A DNA stretch of 64,000 nt from a virus. Each line of letters starts with the position of its first letter. The first letter of the stretch is position 1. The DNA is taken from positions 1 through 64,000 of IMG/VR virus record IMGVR_UViG_3300032285_003393, one strand, 5' to 3'. Positions 11,706 to 17,940 of this stretch are shown here, piece by piece. The notes below the pieces were generated by a model. It saw only the letters and a program-made list of their open reading frames with translations, ran no database searches and was not told the origin of the DNA. Made by a program: the position numbers and the translations under genes.

Positions 11706-12334
11706 TGGATCTGCTAAGCTGGACTAAATATACATATGTATGTGACCCTGATGAATGTGATTCTCTAATTGAGTATACATGTTCAGATAAGTTTGGATTC
11801 CCGTCTGGAAGTGTGACTAACATCACATGCCCGTGTGGTCGGAAACCCAACCTTTTGTCAGTGGAAGATGCTACAATTACACCTATTAACCAACCCGAAC
11901 AGAAAGAAGAAAAAATGGAAACAATGTACAACTCAATCCAGCAGGAACTTGACTTGACTAACGGTAACGAAATTACTGAACTCAAGAATAAGTTGTCTGC
12001 ATCAGAAAATCTAGTAGAGAGATATCGTGATATGGTTTCAAGTGCTAATTCGCAACTTGGAAAAATCATTGATAATCTTACAGAAGATTATTGGTATTCA
12101 TCATCAGTTGATAAGTCTGAGATTTTAACTGAACTCTGCGACATCCTTGAACATAATCCAGTTAAAGAGATTTCTTTCACTGCGACTATTTCCTTTAATG
12201 GTCGTCTAGAGATTCCATTGGATGAGGCAGAAGACTTTGACCTTACCGCCGTCCTTGAAGATGCTTATGTAGATATCAACAACGGCAATGTCGTTATTGA
12301 TGGCTATGAACTCTATGATGCAGAGGAGTGCTAA
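11705..12334 (+). CDS. two-part protein with an internal promoter and start
   Basis: A 209-residue frame. Residues 1-55 hold CDPDEC, CSD and CPCG and look like a zinc ribbon. A CRP-like site (11812-11827), a TGTCAG promoter (11855-11877) and an AGAAAGAAGA ribosome site then lead to ATG at 11915, inside the frame. The downstream 139-residue part (METMYNSIQQELDL...) is helical, then beta-rich, and is probably also made alone. Function unknown. Confidence 0.65.
   Translation: MDLLSWTKYTYVCDPDECDSLIEYTCSDKFGFPSGSVTNITCPCGRKPNLLSVEDATITPINQPEQKEEKMETMYNSIQQELDLTNGNEITELKNKLSASENLVERYRDMVSSANSQLGKIIDNLTEDYWYSSSVDKSEILTELCDILEHNPVKEISFTATISFNGRLEIPLDEAEDFDLTAVLEDAYVDINNGNVVIDGYELYDAEEC
11812..11827. 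promoter_or_regulatory. CRP/GlxR-like operator inside coding sequence
   Basis: TGTGACTAACATCACA, perfect match. Its centre is 52.5 bp upstream of the -10 at 11872, the same spacing as at 69-84. Confidence 0.65.
11855..11877 (+). promoter_or_regulatory. TGTCAG-class promoter inside coding sequence
   Basis: TTGTCA-N11-TACAAT, TGC before the -10, about 38 bp before the internal ATG at 11915. Confidence 0.7.
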
Positions 12335-12534
12335 TGATAGTAACTGTTGATGCAGGTACAAATAGAATTAGAGGGGCTGTTATCTTCGCTGCATGGAAAC
12401 ATGGGGTGGAGATAGAGCCTCTCGTAAATAACCAGTTAGAGATTTGGTCAGGACGGGAAGATAAGATTGATATGCTACTTAAAGACTTCCCTTCTGTTAA
12501 AGTCTTACACCGTGAACTATTCAAGGAAGTATAA
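12334..12534 (+). CDS. 66-residue protein, unknown
   Basis: MIVTVDAGTNRIRGAVIFAAW starts with a strand-loop pattern (VDAGTN) like the start of the ribonuclease-H/actin fold, but the protein is far too short for it. ATG in a TAATG overlap, ribosome site GAGGAG. Coupled to the next gene. Confidence 0.6.
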   Translation: MIVTVDAGTNRIRGAVIFAAWKHGVEIEPLVNNQLEIWSGREDKIDMLLKDFPSVKVLHRELFKEV

Positions 12535-12707
12535 TGGACAAAGCTAAAGCGATCATTGAATATATGAATATACATCTAATTAGTTTGGAGCAGGATTTGG
12601 AACAAATTGATTATGTAAATGCTCATCATTTTTATAAGGTCAAGCAAGCAGAAATTGAGAATACCAAGCATTTAATGTCAGTGGTAGAGGATATAATGGC
12701 CTCATGA
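12534..12707 (+). CDS. 57-residue helical protein, unknown
   Basis: A charged, probably helical-hairpin protein starting at a TAATG overlap. Its C-terminus (MSVVEDIMAS) is encoded by the TGTCAG promoter at 12675. The stop overlaps the next ATG (ATGA). Confidence 0.55.
   Translation: MDKAKAIIEYMNIHLISLEQDLEQIDYVNAHHFYKVKQAEIENTKHLMSVVEDIMAS
12675..12697 (+). promoter_or_regulatory. TGTCAG-class promoter, leaderless arrangement
   Basis: ATGTCA-N11-TATAAT, with ATG exactly six bases after the -10, so a transcript would begin at or next to the start codon of 12704. Confidence 0.6.
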
Positions 12708-12913
12708 ATACACCATTAGAGATATTAGAGATAGATTATTCAGTCAGCCCAGGTGGAGTTAATTCATTTGAAGTATATGATGTGGAGAATGACTTTTTCT
12801 CCCCACCCATTTACGAAACAGAGGATTTGACGGATGCCGTTCAGTTCTGCTATAATTTGGGAATTAACTTTACCGTCCGAACACTAGCACGATGGAATAG
12901 AGAGAATATCTAA
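12704..12913 (+). CDS. 69-residue protein, unknown
   Basis: Acidic, aromatic-rich small protein (NSFEVYDVENDFFSPP). No ribosome site; start at a 4-bp overlap and a TATAAT-N6-ATG arrangement, so it could be translated leaderless or by coupling. Coupled to the next gene through TAATG. Confidence 0.6.
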   Translation: MNTPLEILEIDYSVSPGGVNSFEVYDVENDFFSPPIYETEDLTDAVQFCYNLGINFTVRTLARWNRENI

Positions 12914-13248
12914 TGTCACGACTACAACTACTTGAAGAGGCTTATGCAAAGGTTCATGAGTATACAACTACTCAGCCATGGAGACCAGGACTTGTGGACC
13001 TTTGGGTTTACAATATTCTAATTAACTTTCATGAGTCTGACTATGACAATGGAACTAATATCCCAGATTTCATTTGGACTGCTACTCCAGACGAAGTCAT
13101 GCAACATATTATTGACTCCAGCCGTATCTTTGATTTAGAATATGGTTGGGACCAACTAGACGAAGACATCCGTGACTATCTGAAAGATAATAAGTTTATC
13201 TCAGACCCAATGGATATAGAAGACGAAACCGAAGAAGAAGGAGAATAA
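12913..13248 (+). CDS. 111-residue acidic protein, unknown
   Basis: Aromatic and acidic protein (YTTTQPWRPGLVDLWVYNIL) with a poly-acidic C-terminus. Starts in a TAATG overlap. The end GAAGAAGAAGGAGAATAAA supplies the ribosome site of the next gene. Confidence 0.6.
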   Translation: MSRLQLLEEAYAKVHEYTTTQPWRPGLVDLWVYNILINFHESDYDNGTNIPDFIWTATPDEVMQHIIDSSRIFDLEYGWDQLDEDIRDYLKDNKFISDPMDIEDETEEEGE

Positions 13249-13249
13249 A

Positions 13250-13423
13250 ATGGAAAAAGCAAATGCAAGAGAGTATCTAATCAGCAAGGGATTTAATCCT
13301 GGGGCCCGTGGTCGTTTCTCTGCAGAAATGATTAAGGTTCTTCAAGACAGCGGATTGGAATTCACTCGTCCCGTTAAGGAGCCAAAAGAGCGTTCTAAGG
13401 TAACCTCTATCCCTTTAACGTAA
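13250..13423 (+). CDS. Lsr2-tail-like DNA-binding protein (tentative)
   Basis: A 57-residue protein. NAREYLISKGFNPGARGRFS resembles the C-terminal DNA-binding domain of actinobacterial Lsr2, where an RGR motif enters the minor groove of AT-rich DNA. The remainder is a basic tail (KEPKERSK). Related domains occur in phages. The match is by eye and short. Confidence 0.45.
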   Translation: MEKANAREYLISKGFNPGARGRFSAEMIKVLQDSGLEFTRPVKEPKERSKVTSIPLT

Positions 13424-13456
13424 ACCCCTACTCATCAGAGATCCCTTTGCGTCCTT

Positions 13457-13473
13457 CCCGTACACTGTACGGG
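13457..13473. promoter_or_regulatory. perfect palindrome (operator or hairpin)
   Basis: CCCGTACA-C-TGTACGGG: 8-bp arms around a single base, followed by TTGGACA. Symmetry suggests a dimeric-repressor site or an intergenic hairpin. Confidence 0.45.
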
Positions 13474-13506
13474 TTGGACAGCTTAGGAACAAAGATTGGG
13501 TACGTC

Positions 13507-13614
13507 ATGTGCGGGGAATGCCAAAAGCATATGACATATTGTAATTGTGAAGGTGGAGTAAAGGCTCCATCTCAAATAGTGAAAGGCCTTGACAGGCTTG
13601 TCAGAATAGGGTAG
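13507..13614 (+). CDS. 35-residue Cys-rich peptide
   Basis: MCGECQKHMTYCNCEGG... places four Cys in 14 residues, so a metal site is likely. No ribosome site is seen. Its stop codon is the TAG of the next -10 (TAGAAT). Small Cys-rich genes of this kind are common in actinophages. Confidence 0.45.
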   Translation: MCGECQKHMTYCNCEGGVKAPSQIVKGLDRLVRIG

Positions 13615-13617
13615 AAT
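13589..13617 (+). promoter_or_regulatory. sigma70 promoter with embedded palindrome
   Basis: TTGACA-N17-TAGAAT. TGACAGGCTTGTCA is an inverted repeat covering the -35 and a TTGTCAG. The ATG follows the -10 after eight bases. Confidence 0.7.
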
Positions 13618-13625
13618 GGGACACT

Positions 13626-13943
13626 ATGAAAAGATTCGTTGCAATCAATGAACCACAATCGGCTAGTCCGAATTTAAAATATGTAAAACAAACTACAGAA
13701 GCACTTACAAACGTTAGTATTAATCTAGAATTAGTTGCCTCTCAAATTGCACAATTACCCGTGCGAGAGCAACACAAGTTCTTCCGATTACTGCTTAACT
13801 ATATAGACATCACATCACAAAAGTCATTGCACCTGAATGCAACATTTCAAGATGTAATTATACTTTGTGAGAGATTAATGGAAACTGCAAATGACTACTA
13901 TGAAGAGCAAGAGAAACTACAAATGGTACTGGAAGGAATGTAA
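13626..13943 (+). CDS. 105-residue helical protein, unknown
   Basis: A largely helical protein (TNVSINLELVASQIAQLP) and the first gene of a four-gene unit 13626-14704. No ribosome site; the start lies eight bases after the -10, predicting a near-leaderless mRNA. Coupled downstream by TAATG. Confidence 0.65.
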   Translation: MKRFVAINEPQSASPNLKYVKQTTEALTNVSINLELVASQIAQLPVREQHKFFRLLLNYIDITSQKSLHLNATFQDVIILCERLMETANDYYEEQEKLQMVLEGM

Positions 13944-14164
13944 TGCCAACATATAACGTAAAGGTCAGAGTTGATTTTGACTATGAAGTTGAAGCTGAAA
14001 ATCAAGAGCAGGCAATTGAAGAAGGCTGGAAGTGGGAAGATTATAAGTACCATGGAGATGTCTATTCAATTGATGTAGAAGAAGAGTATGAAGAAGACGA
14101 AGATGATGAAGATGAATATGAAGAAGATGACGAAGATGAAGAGTATGATGAGGATGAAGAGTAA
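13943..14164 (+). CDS. 73-residue protein with poly-acidic tail
   Basis: The N-terminal 40 residues form a likely beta-alpha-beta unit (YNVKVRVDFDYEVEAENQEQA). The C-terminal 30 are almost only Asp, Glu and Tyr. Such a tail could mimic DNA or bind a basic partner; untested. TAATG overlaps at both ends. Confidence 0.65.
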   Translation: MPTYNVKVRVDFDYEVEAENQEQAIEEGWKWEDYKYHGDVYSIDVEEEYEEDEDDEDEYEEDDEDEEYDEDEE

Positions 14165-14355
14165 TGCCTAAAGTAACTGTGATGATCGCTCAGACATGGG
14201 ATACAGATGATTTCTTAGATGAGTATAGTCCAGAGGATTTAGATCTAGATACCTTAGTTGATTTAGCATATAACCGATTTGACGAAGACATGTCTTATCT
14301 GGTAAAATATGACGAAGTTCGTTCAGCCATTACACACATAGTAGAAGAGGAATAA
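14164..14355 (+). CDS. 63-residue acidic protein, unknown
   Basis: Small acidic protein (SPEDLDLDTLVDLAYNRFD), coupled by TAATG to the upstream gene. No family recognised. Confidence 0.6.
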   Translation: MPKVTVMIAQTWDTDDFLDEYSPEDLDLDTLVDLAYNRFDEDMSYLVKYDEVRSAITHIVEEE

Positions 14356-14356
14356 C

Positions 14357-14704
14357 ATGGGAGCAAGAACCAATTATACAATTGTCACAACTGACAATCC
14401 CGACCAAAATATCAATGTCTATGCACATTGGGACGGGGATGATTCAGAATACATTCTACGTCATGCTATAGAGAAAGCAATGCCTAGAATCAACATGGGA
14501 GATACTTCCTATTCCGTCCATATCATTATAGACCAATTAACTAAAGAAGGAAGAGATTCTGAAACTGGTTATGGCATTTATATTGGTTCTGAAATAACTC
14601 ATGAAGAGCAGTATGAATACAAAGAAGTAAATTTAACTAATAATACAGTAACAATTAGTGGCACTACTTATGCAATTGACAAGTGGTTACTTGCAGTGGT
14701 ATAA
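14357..14704 (+). CDS. 115-residue protein, unknown
   Basis: Last rightward gene before the convergent region. Beta-rich N-terminus with YAHWDGD, a motif shape seen in several phage small proteins. Ribosome site AAGAGGAATAAC. Followed by an inverted repeat TTGTCTAA/TTAGACAA (14710-14730) and a strong terminator. Confidence 0.65.
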   Translation: MGARTNYTIVTTDNPDQNINVYAHWDGDDSEYILRHAIEKAMPRINMGDTSYSVHIIIDQLTKEGRDSETGYGIYIGSEITHEEQYEYKEVNLTNNTVTISGTTYAIDKWLLAVV

Positions 14705-14769
14705 TAATATTGTCTAATCGGGTTAGACAAAAGATAGGGCGTTCAGGCAATCAGCCAAGTCCAATTAAG

Positions 14770-14800
14770 CCCCCACGGATTCGGGACCGTGGGGGTTTTT
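14770..14800 (+). terminator. rho-independent terminator of the rightward arm
   Basis: CCCCCACGG / CCGTGGGGG (9-bp perfect stem, 8-nt loop) followed by TTTTT. Confidence 0.92.
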
Positions 14801-14802
14801 CT

Positions 14803-14883
14803 ATGCCAAAATATTTTAACATTGATCCATGTACACCGCTTACCGCTGAATGGCTTAAAAACAACATTACGAAGGGGTCATAA
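14803..14883 (+). CDS. 26-residue ORF after the terminator (doubtful)
   Basis: MPKYFNIDPCTPLTAEW... starts three bases after the terminator T run, without ribosome site or promoter. Listed because the frame looks protein-like, but it may not be expressed. Confidence 0.2.
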   Translation: MPKYFNIDPCTPLTAEWLKNNITKGS

Positions 14884-15117
14884 AACCCCCGAACTTTTGA
14901 GGCGGGATTACGAAAGACCCCAATTCCCCTAGTAATAAACACATTACGAAAAGCTTTATATTTCCCTGGATAATGATTAAAAAGATATATATAATTAAAC
15001 ATATTGATCAAATTTGTCCACATTCTGGTCAATTTTGGTCATATTTTTTATGCATTATTTTGACCATAAAAGACCTTGACATGGAATATATTGTGTGATA
15101 TGGGAGTTATTAACAAG
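14884..15117. other. AT-rich convergent intergenic region
   Basis: No convincing gene. Three TTACGAA strings (near 14870, 14910 and 14943) echo the string next to the CRP-like sites. TTGACA at 15076 has only a weak -10. Confidence 0.5.
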
Positions 15118-15257
15118 TTATACACAGATATGTGCAAAGTTATCCACAGGGATATATTAAGATATGCACAAGTTTTCCACAGATATTACGATTTGACACG
15201 GAAAATGTTATATGGTTTATTACATGTATACTAAATCTGTGGATAACCTGTGGATAA
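15118..15257. other. putative replication origin (DnaA-box cluster)
   Basis: Boxes on the + strand at 15118 (TTATACACA), 15140 (TTATCCACA), 15162 (ATATGCACA) and 15173 (TTTTCCACA), spaced 22, 22 and 11 bp. Inverted boxes TGTGGATAA at 15238 and 15249 are 11 bp apart. The two groups flank an AT-rich segment that could unwind. It sits in the gene-free region between the two transcription arms. The phage carries its own polymerase, primase and helicase, but I saw no DnaA, so host DnaA would be used. Confidence 0.65.
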
Positions 15258-15511
15258 ATAATCTCTATTAGTGTATTTATTCTCCACTTTTAGCTAAGAA
15301 AACGGGATATGAGCGTAGCGAATCTATTTTAAAATGGATAATTATCCTTATATTTTCTATCAAATTTATAGATAAATAGTTGCCAGACATAATATCTATG
15401 GATCTTCCTTAACGCCTTACGCATATATCTAGGCATACCTCTAGTATTCTTATAGGTACTTATATATAGTCTTATATAGGGGATTATGGGTAACATCTCT
15501 CAACTCCCGCC
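15258..15511. other. AT-rich gene-free region
   Basis: No gene seen. Contains the palindrome GGATAATTATCC (15336-15347) and several short AT-rich repeats (TATATA, TTATAT). Confidence 0.5.
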
Positions 15512-15697
15512 TTATTTACAAATATAACAGTAAAATGGATTTCTTTGATGCTTTTTATCTATCCAATAATATCTTGAACATTTAGCACAAATTGCTTTAA
15601 CATTGTTATTTGATTCATCATGAATCTCTAAAGTCATTTTACCTGTGTAGTATAGCTTTGTTATATACCATGTAAGTACTATTAATAGTATTATCAT
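15512..15697 (-). CDS. small membrane protein with zinc ribbon
   Basis: A 61-residue protein: N-terminal membrane segment (IILLIVLTWYITKLYY), then CAKC and CYIC pairs for one zinc. Ribosome site GGGTGGGA. Last gene of a leftward operon ending near the origin. Confidence 0.6.
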   Translation of the reverse strand: MIILLIVLTWYITKLYYTGKMTLEIHDESNNNVKAICAKCSRYYWIDKKHQRNPFYCYICK

Positions 15698-15706
15698 TTC
15701 CCACCC

Positions 15707-15829
15707 TTAATATTGCCTATGTCTCTTGCTTTTACCCTGAGCTTTTACTTCAGCCTTGATTTTATCTACAATAGCTTTGGTAATTTCTTCTACATTAAAT
15801 TCATCATCAAAATCTGATTCAGTTGTCAT
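15707..15829 (-). CDS. 40-residue peptide, unknown
   Basis: MTTESDFDDEFNVEEI... has an acidic N-terminal half and a basic C-terminal half. Starts in a 4-bp ATGA overlap with the gene upstream (15826-15921) and ends 10 bp before the next start. Confidence 0.5.
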   Translation of the reverse strand: MTTESDFDDEFNVEEITKAIVDKIKAEVKAQGKSKRHRQY

Positions 15830-15921
15830 TTAATACACCATATCTCTCTATTACTCATAGTCTGGTGATTTTCCCAGTATTCTATATTCTCTTTATCCAT
15901 CCCGCATTTATTGCAGATCAT
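15826..15921 (-). CDS. 31-residue zinc-binding-like peptide
   Basis: MICNKCGMDKENIEYW... has a CNKC pair at the start and one more Cys near the end. Ribosome site GACGGGAAG. Coupled to the next gene by ATGA. Confidence 0.5.
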   Translation of the reverse strand: MICNKCGMDKENIEYWENHQTMSNREIWCIK

Positions 15922-15974
15922 TGCTTCCCGTCTCTTTTATTTAATAATATTATACTACTATATATATTTTGACG

Positions 15975-16109
15975 CTATTCCTGGTCAGTATCCCATAGAT
16001 CATCATTCTCAAATGCCTCAGATAAGCCTTGTAAGGCTTTATAGGCCATATATGACCCAAGTGCTAAGGTTATTACGAGTATCGTAAGGGTGTTTCTTTT
16101 TCGGCTCAT
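15975..16109 (-). CDS. 44-residue membrane peptide
   Basis: MSRKRNTLTILVITLALGS...: basic N-terminus, one membrane segment, acidic C-terminus. ATGA overlap with the HAD gene fixes the start at 16109. Confidence 0.55.
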   Translation of the reverse strand: MSRKRNTLTILVITLALGSYMAYKALQGLSEAFENDDLWDTDQE

Positions 16110-16573
16110 TCTTCTCCATCCCAATCTCCTATTTTTGTGGTAGATATTCCATTTTCTTCCCAAAGCTTAATTACTTTTGGATTGTCATCTACTGCGTGAA
16201 CTACATCCCAGAATAAGTTAATGTGTTCTAGGATATCTTTTTTAATTTCATAATCTGGGCGAAAGTCTTTATTTCCTCTCATGAATAATGCATCATGTGG
16301 AATAAGGTTCTTCTTTAGCCAGAAGGAAGTATGTGCTCTCCATTCTTCCCGCCTTGCTGTAACTACAATAATATCATAGTTGTGATTTTCAGCCATTTCC
16401 CATAGCATATCTACAACTTCTTTATGTGGTGGAACATTGATAGACTCTCCATGAAACTTATCAAAATCTTTCTTAAACTCAGGAAGATCATTAATATTCT
16501 GTACATAATGTAAGATAGAATCAACATTGGCTAATGTGCCATCTACATCAAATATCCATGCTTTGCGTTTCAT
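16106..16573 (-). CDS. HAD-family phosphatase (polynucleotide 3'-phosphatase-like)
   Basis: A 155-residue HAD protein. FDVDGTLA near residue 8 carries the nucleophile and acid/base Asp pair, VVTARR is motif II, and VHAVDDNPKVIKLW the C-terminal DD motif. Size and layout match the phosphatase domain of T4 Pnk-type enzymes, which remove 3'-phosphates in RNA or DNA repair; no kinase domain is attached. ATGA overlaps at both ends. Confidence 0.8.
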   Translation of the reverse strand: MKRKAWIFDVDGTLANVDSILHYVQNINDLPEFKKDFDKFHGESINVPPHKEVVDMLWEMAENHNYDIIVVTARREEWRAHTSFWLKKNLIPHDALFMRGNKDFRPDYEIKKDILEHINLFWDVVHAVDDNPKVIKLWEENGISTTKIGDWDGEE

Positions 16574-16803
16574 GACAGTTCCTTCTCAATAGCCTGAATG
16601 GTTTCGCAAGGATAAGCAATATACCTGTCAGAATAATCTGTGTGTAGTGTGCAAGTTTCGCACTCTTTGGCATTTACCGAAGAAGGCTTATGCAATTCCA
16701 CCACTGCAAGAAGGGCTATTTTTACTGGTTTCTCAAAAGAATTCAATATTTTAAGTCGTAATTCATCAAACTTATCTGTTTGATATGTTTCGTCGTGTGT
16801 CAT
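16570..16803 (-). CDS. 77-residue conserved-type actinophage protein
   Basis: C-terminal ECETCTLHTDYSDRYIAYPC resembles a Cys-pair motif common in actinophage proteins (CxxC ... YPC.TI). Helical N-terminus. ATGA overlap both sides. Function unknown. Confidence 0.6.
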   Translation of the reverse strand: MTHDETYQTDKFDELRLKILNSFEKPVKIALLAVVELHKPSSVNAKECETCTLHTDYSDRYIAYPCETIQAIEKELS

Positions 16804-17021
16804 TTTCCATCTCTTTCATACATAACGCCTCTAAGATATACACAAAGATCTAAAGCTTCTTCATATGCATCTAATAGCATATCCCTGCCATTATCTGCCT
16901 GCAATCCCGTCCCATATCGCTCTATACCTAATTTGAGGCGTTGAGCCATATCATCCATGACGAGTTCCTGAAGTATAGGCTTATCATTAATTGTTGGCAT
17001 GGGTTGTTCTTTTTCGCTCAC
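16800..17021 (-). CDS. MazG/dATP-dGTP diphosphohydrolase-like small protein
   Basis: A 73-residue helical protein with RLKLGIERYGTGLQADNGRD and YEEALDLCVYLR. The RYG.GL..NGRD and EE.LD pattern recalls phage all-alpha nucleotide pyrophosphohydrolases. It is short for the family, so the call is tentative. Neighbouring thyX supports a nucleotide-metabolism role. Confidence 0.5.
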   Translation of the reverse strand: MSEKEQPMPTINDKPILQELVMDDMAQRLKLGIERYGTGLQADNGRDMLLDAYEEALDLCVYLRGVMYERDGK

Positions 17022-17230
17022 TATTCGTCCCTTTTCCAGTGTAAGTATGATTTAATATATGTTGCTGCATATGCAAGTGATGCAAATATAAATCCGTATT
17101 GTTTAGTTGTAATGGCGTAGACCATCCATAAACATTCGTTAAATAGTAATACAAACCATCCCCAGATCGTTTTGCGACCTACGAAGAATATGCCTGTTAC
17201 TCCTACACAAGCCAATACCCATGACCACAT
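17021..17230 (-). CDS. three-helix membrane protein (paralog of 31910-32194)
   Basis: A 69-residue protein with three hydrophobic segments, sharing WSWVL..IGV.G, the E..W..Y.I.TKQ.GFIF core and a Tyr-rich end with the protein at 31910. The shape recalls half-size PQ-loop or PnuC-like transporters; holin-like action is possible too. Coupled to thyX by overlap. Confidence 0.6.
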   Translation of the reverse strand: MWSWVLACVGVTGIFFVGRKTIWGWFVLLFNECLWMVYAITTKQYGFIFASLAYAATYIKSYLHWKRDE

Positions 17231-17940
17231 TACGATTCATCCTTAAATATAGCATTATAACTGTGTGGGAATGCTGACTGTACAATCTGTTTTACAGCCC
17301 CAGCATACTCTCTGATTTCAAACTGTGCATCATGAGGTAGTCTTTGCTGAAGGAATGTGATTACTCCTTGAAGGCTAGTTGTCCATCGCCATCTAACATA
17401 CATTCCGTATGCAGGAAGAAATAATCTAGCAAGTTCTGGTGCTACTCCGTGGTCAATTGCTTCGTGATAAAGCTTAATACCATGCTCCACTAAATCAAAT
17501 AACTTATTGCTAAAGTCTCTACCCATATCAGAATTTAATGCAGGTCCAGATCCCTGTTTAGAATTTTCAGGTTTTGATCTCCATGAATATGCATTAGGAA
17601 TATAGAACTCTTCTTGTTCTGTAATATATCTACGAGAGGATTCGTTCCATCCATTTTGATCATCAATATGTGTAGATGCAACCGCATACTTCCACCATTG
17701 ACGAGCAACCATTAATGGAGCATAAATCTCAAATGTCATAGAAGCATGTCTAAATGGGGATGTATGTCCTTCTCTAATTAAAAAGTCTAGCAATTTCTGG
17801 TCTATTATTGTTAATGAACCATCATCTCTAAATTTTGATTCTTTGTCGTATGAAACCCTTGCTGCATTTACTATAGACAGGTCATTACCCATCTTATCTG
17901 AAAGGATAATATATCCTTTGTCTAACAAATCAATTTTCAC
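17230..17940 (-). CDS. thyX: flavin-dependent thymidylate synthase
   Basis: A 236-residue ThyX, which makes dTMP from dUMP using FAD, NADPH and methylene-tetrahydrofolate. SFRHAS-like TSPFRHASMTFEI and the ThyX signature are present, but as RQWWKYAVASTHIDD...NESSRRY, with an insertion between the Ser and NE compared with the bacterial RHRxxSxNExSxRY. The same altered form occurs in other actinophage ThyX proteins. ATGA overlap upstream. Confidence 0.92.
   Translation of the reverse strand: MKIDLLDKGYIILSDKMGNDLSIVNAARVSYDKESKFRDDGSLTIIDQKLLDFLIREGHTSPFRHASMTFEIYAPLMVARQWWKYAVASTHIDDQNGWNESSRRYITEQEEFYIPNAYSWRSKPENSKQGSGPALNSDMGRDFSNKLFDLVEHGIKLYHEAIDHGVAPELARLFLPAYGMYVRWRWTTSLQGVITFLQQRLPHDAQFEIREYAGAVKQIVQSAFPHSYNAIFKDES

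Noticed and set aside
14683-14883. 66-codon frame spanning the terminator
   Set aside because: It begins inside the preceding gene and reads through the terminator stem; only the last 26 codons are listed, with low confidence.
15076-15104. TTGACA with TATGGG as an origin promoter
   Set aside because: The -10 is too poor and nothing coding follows.
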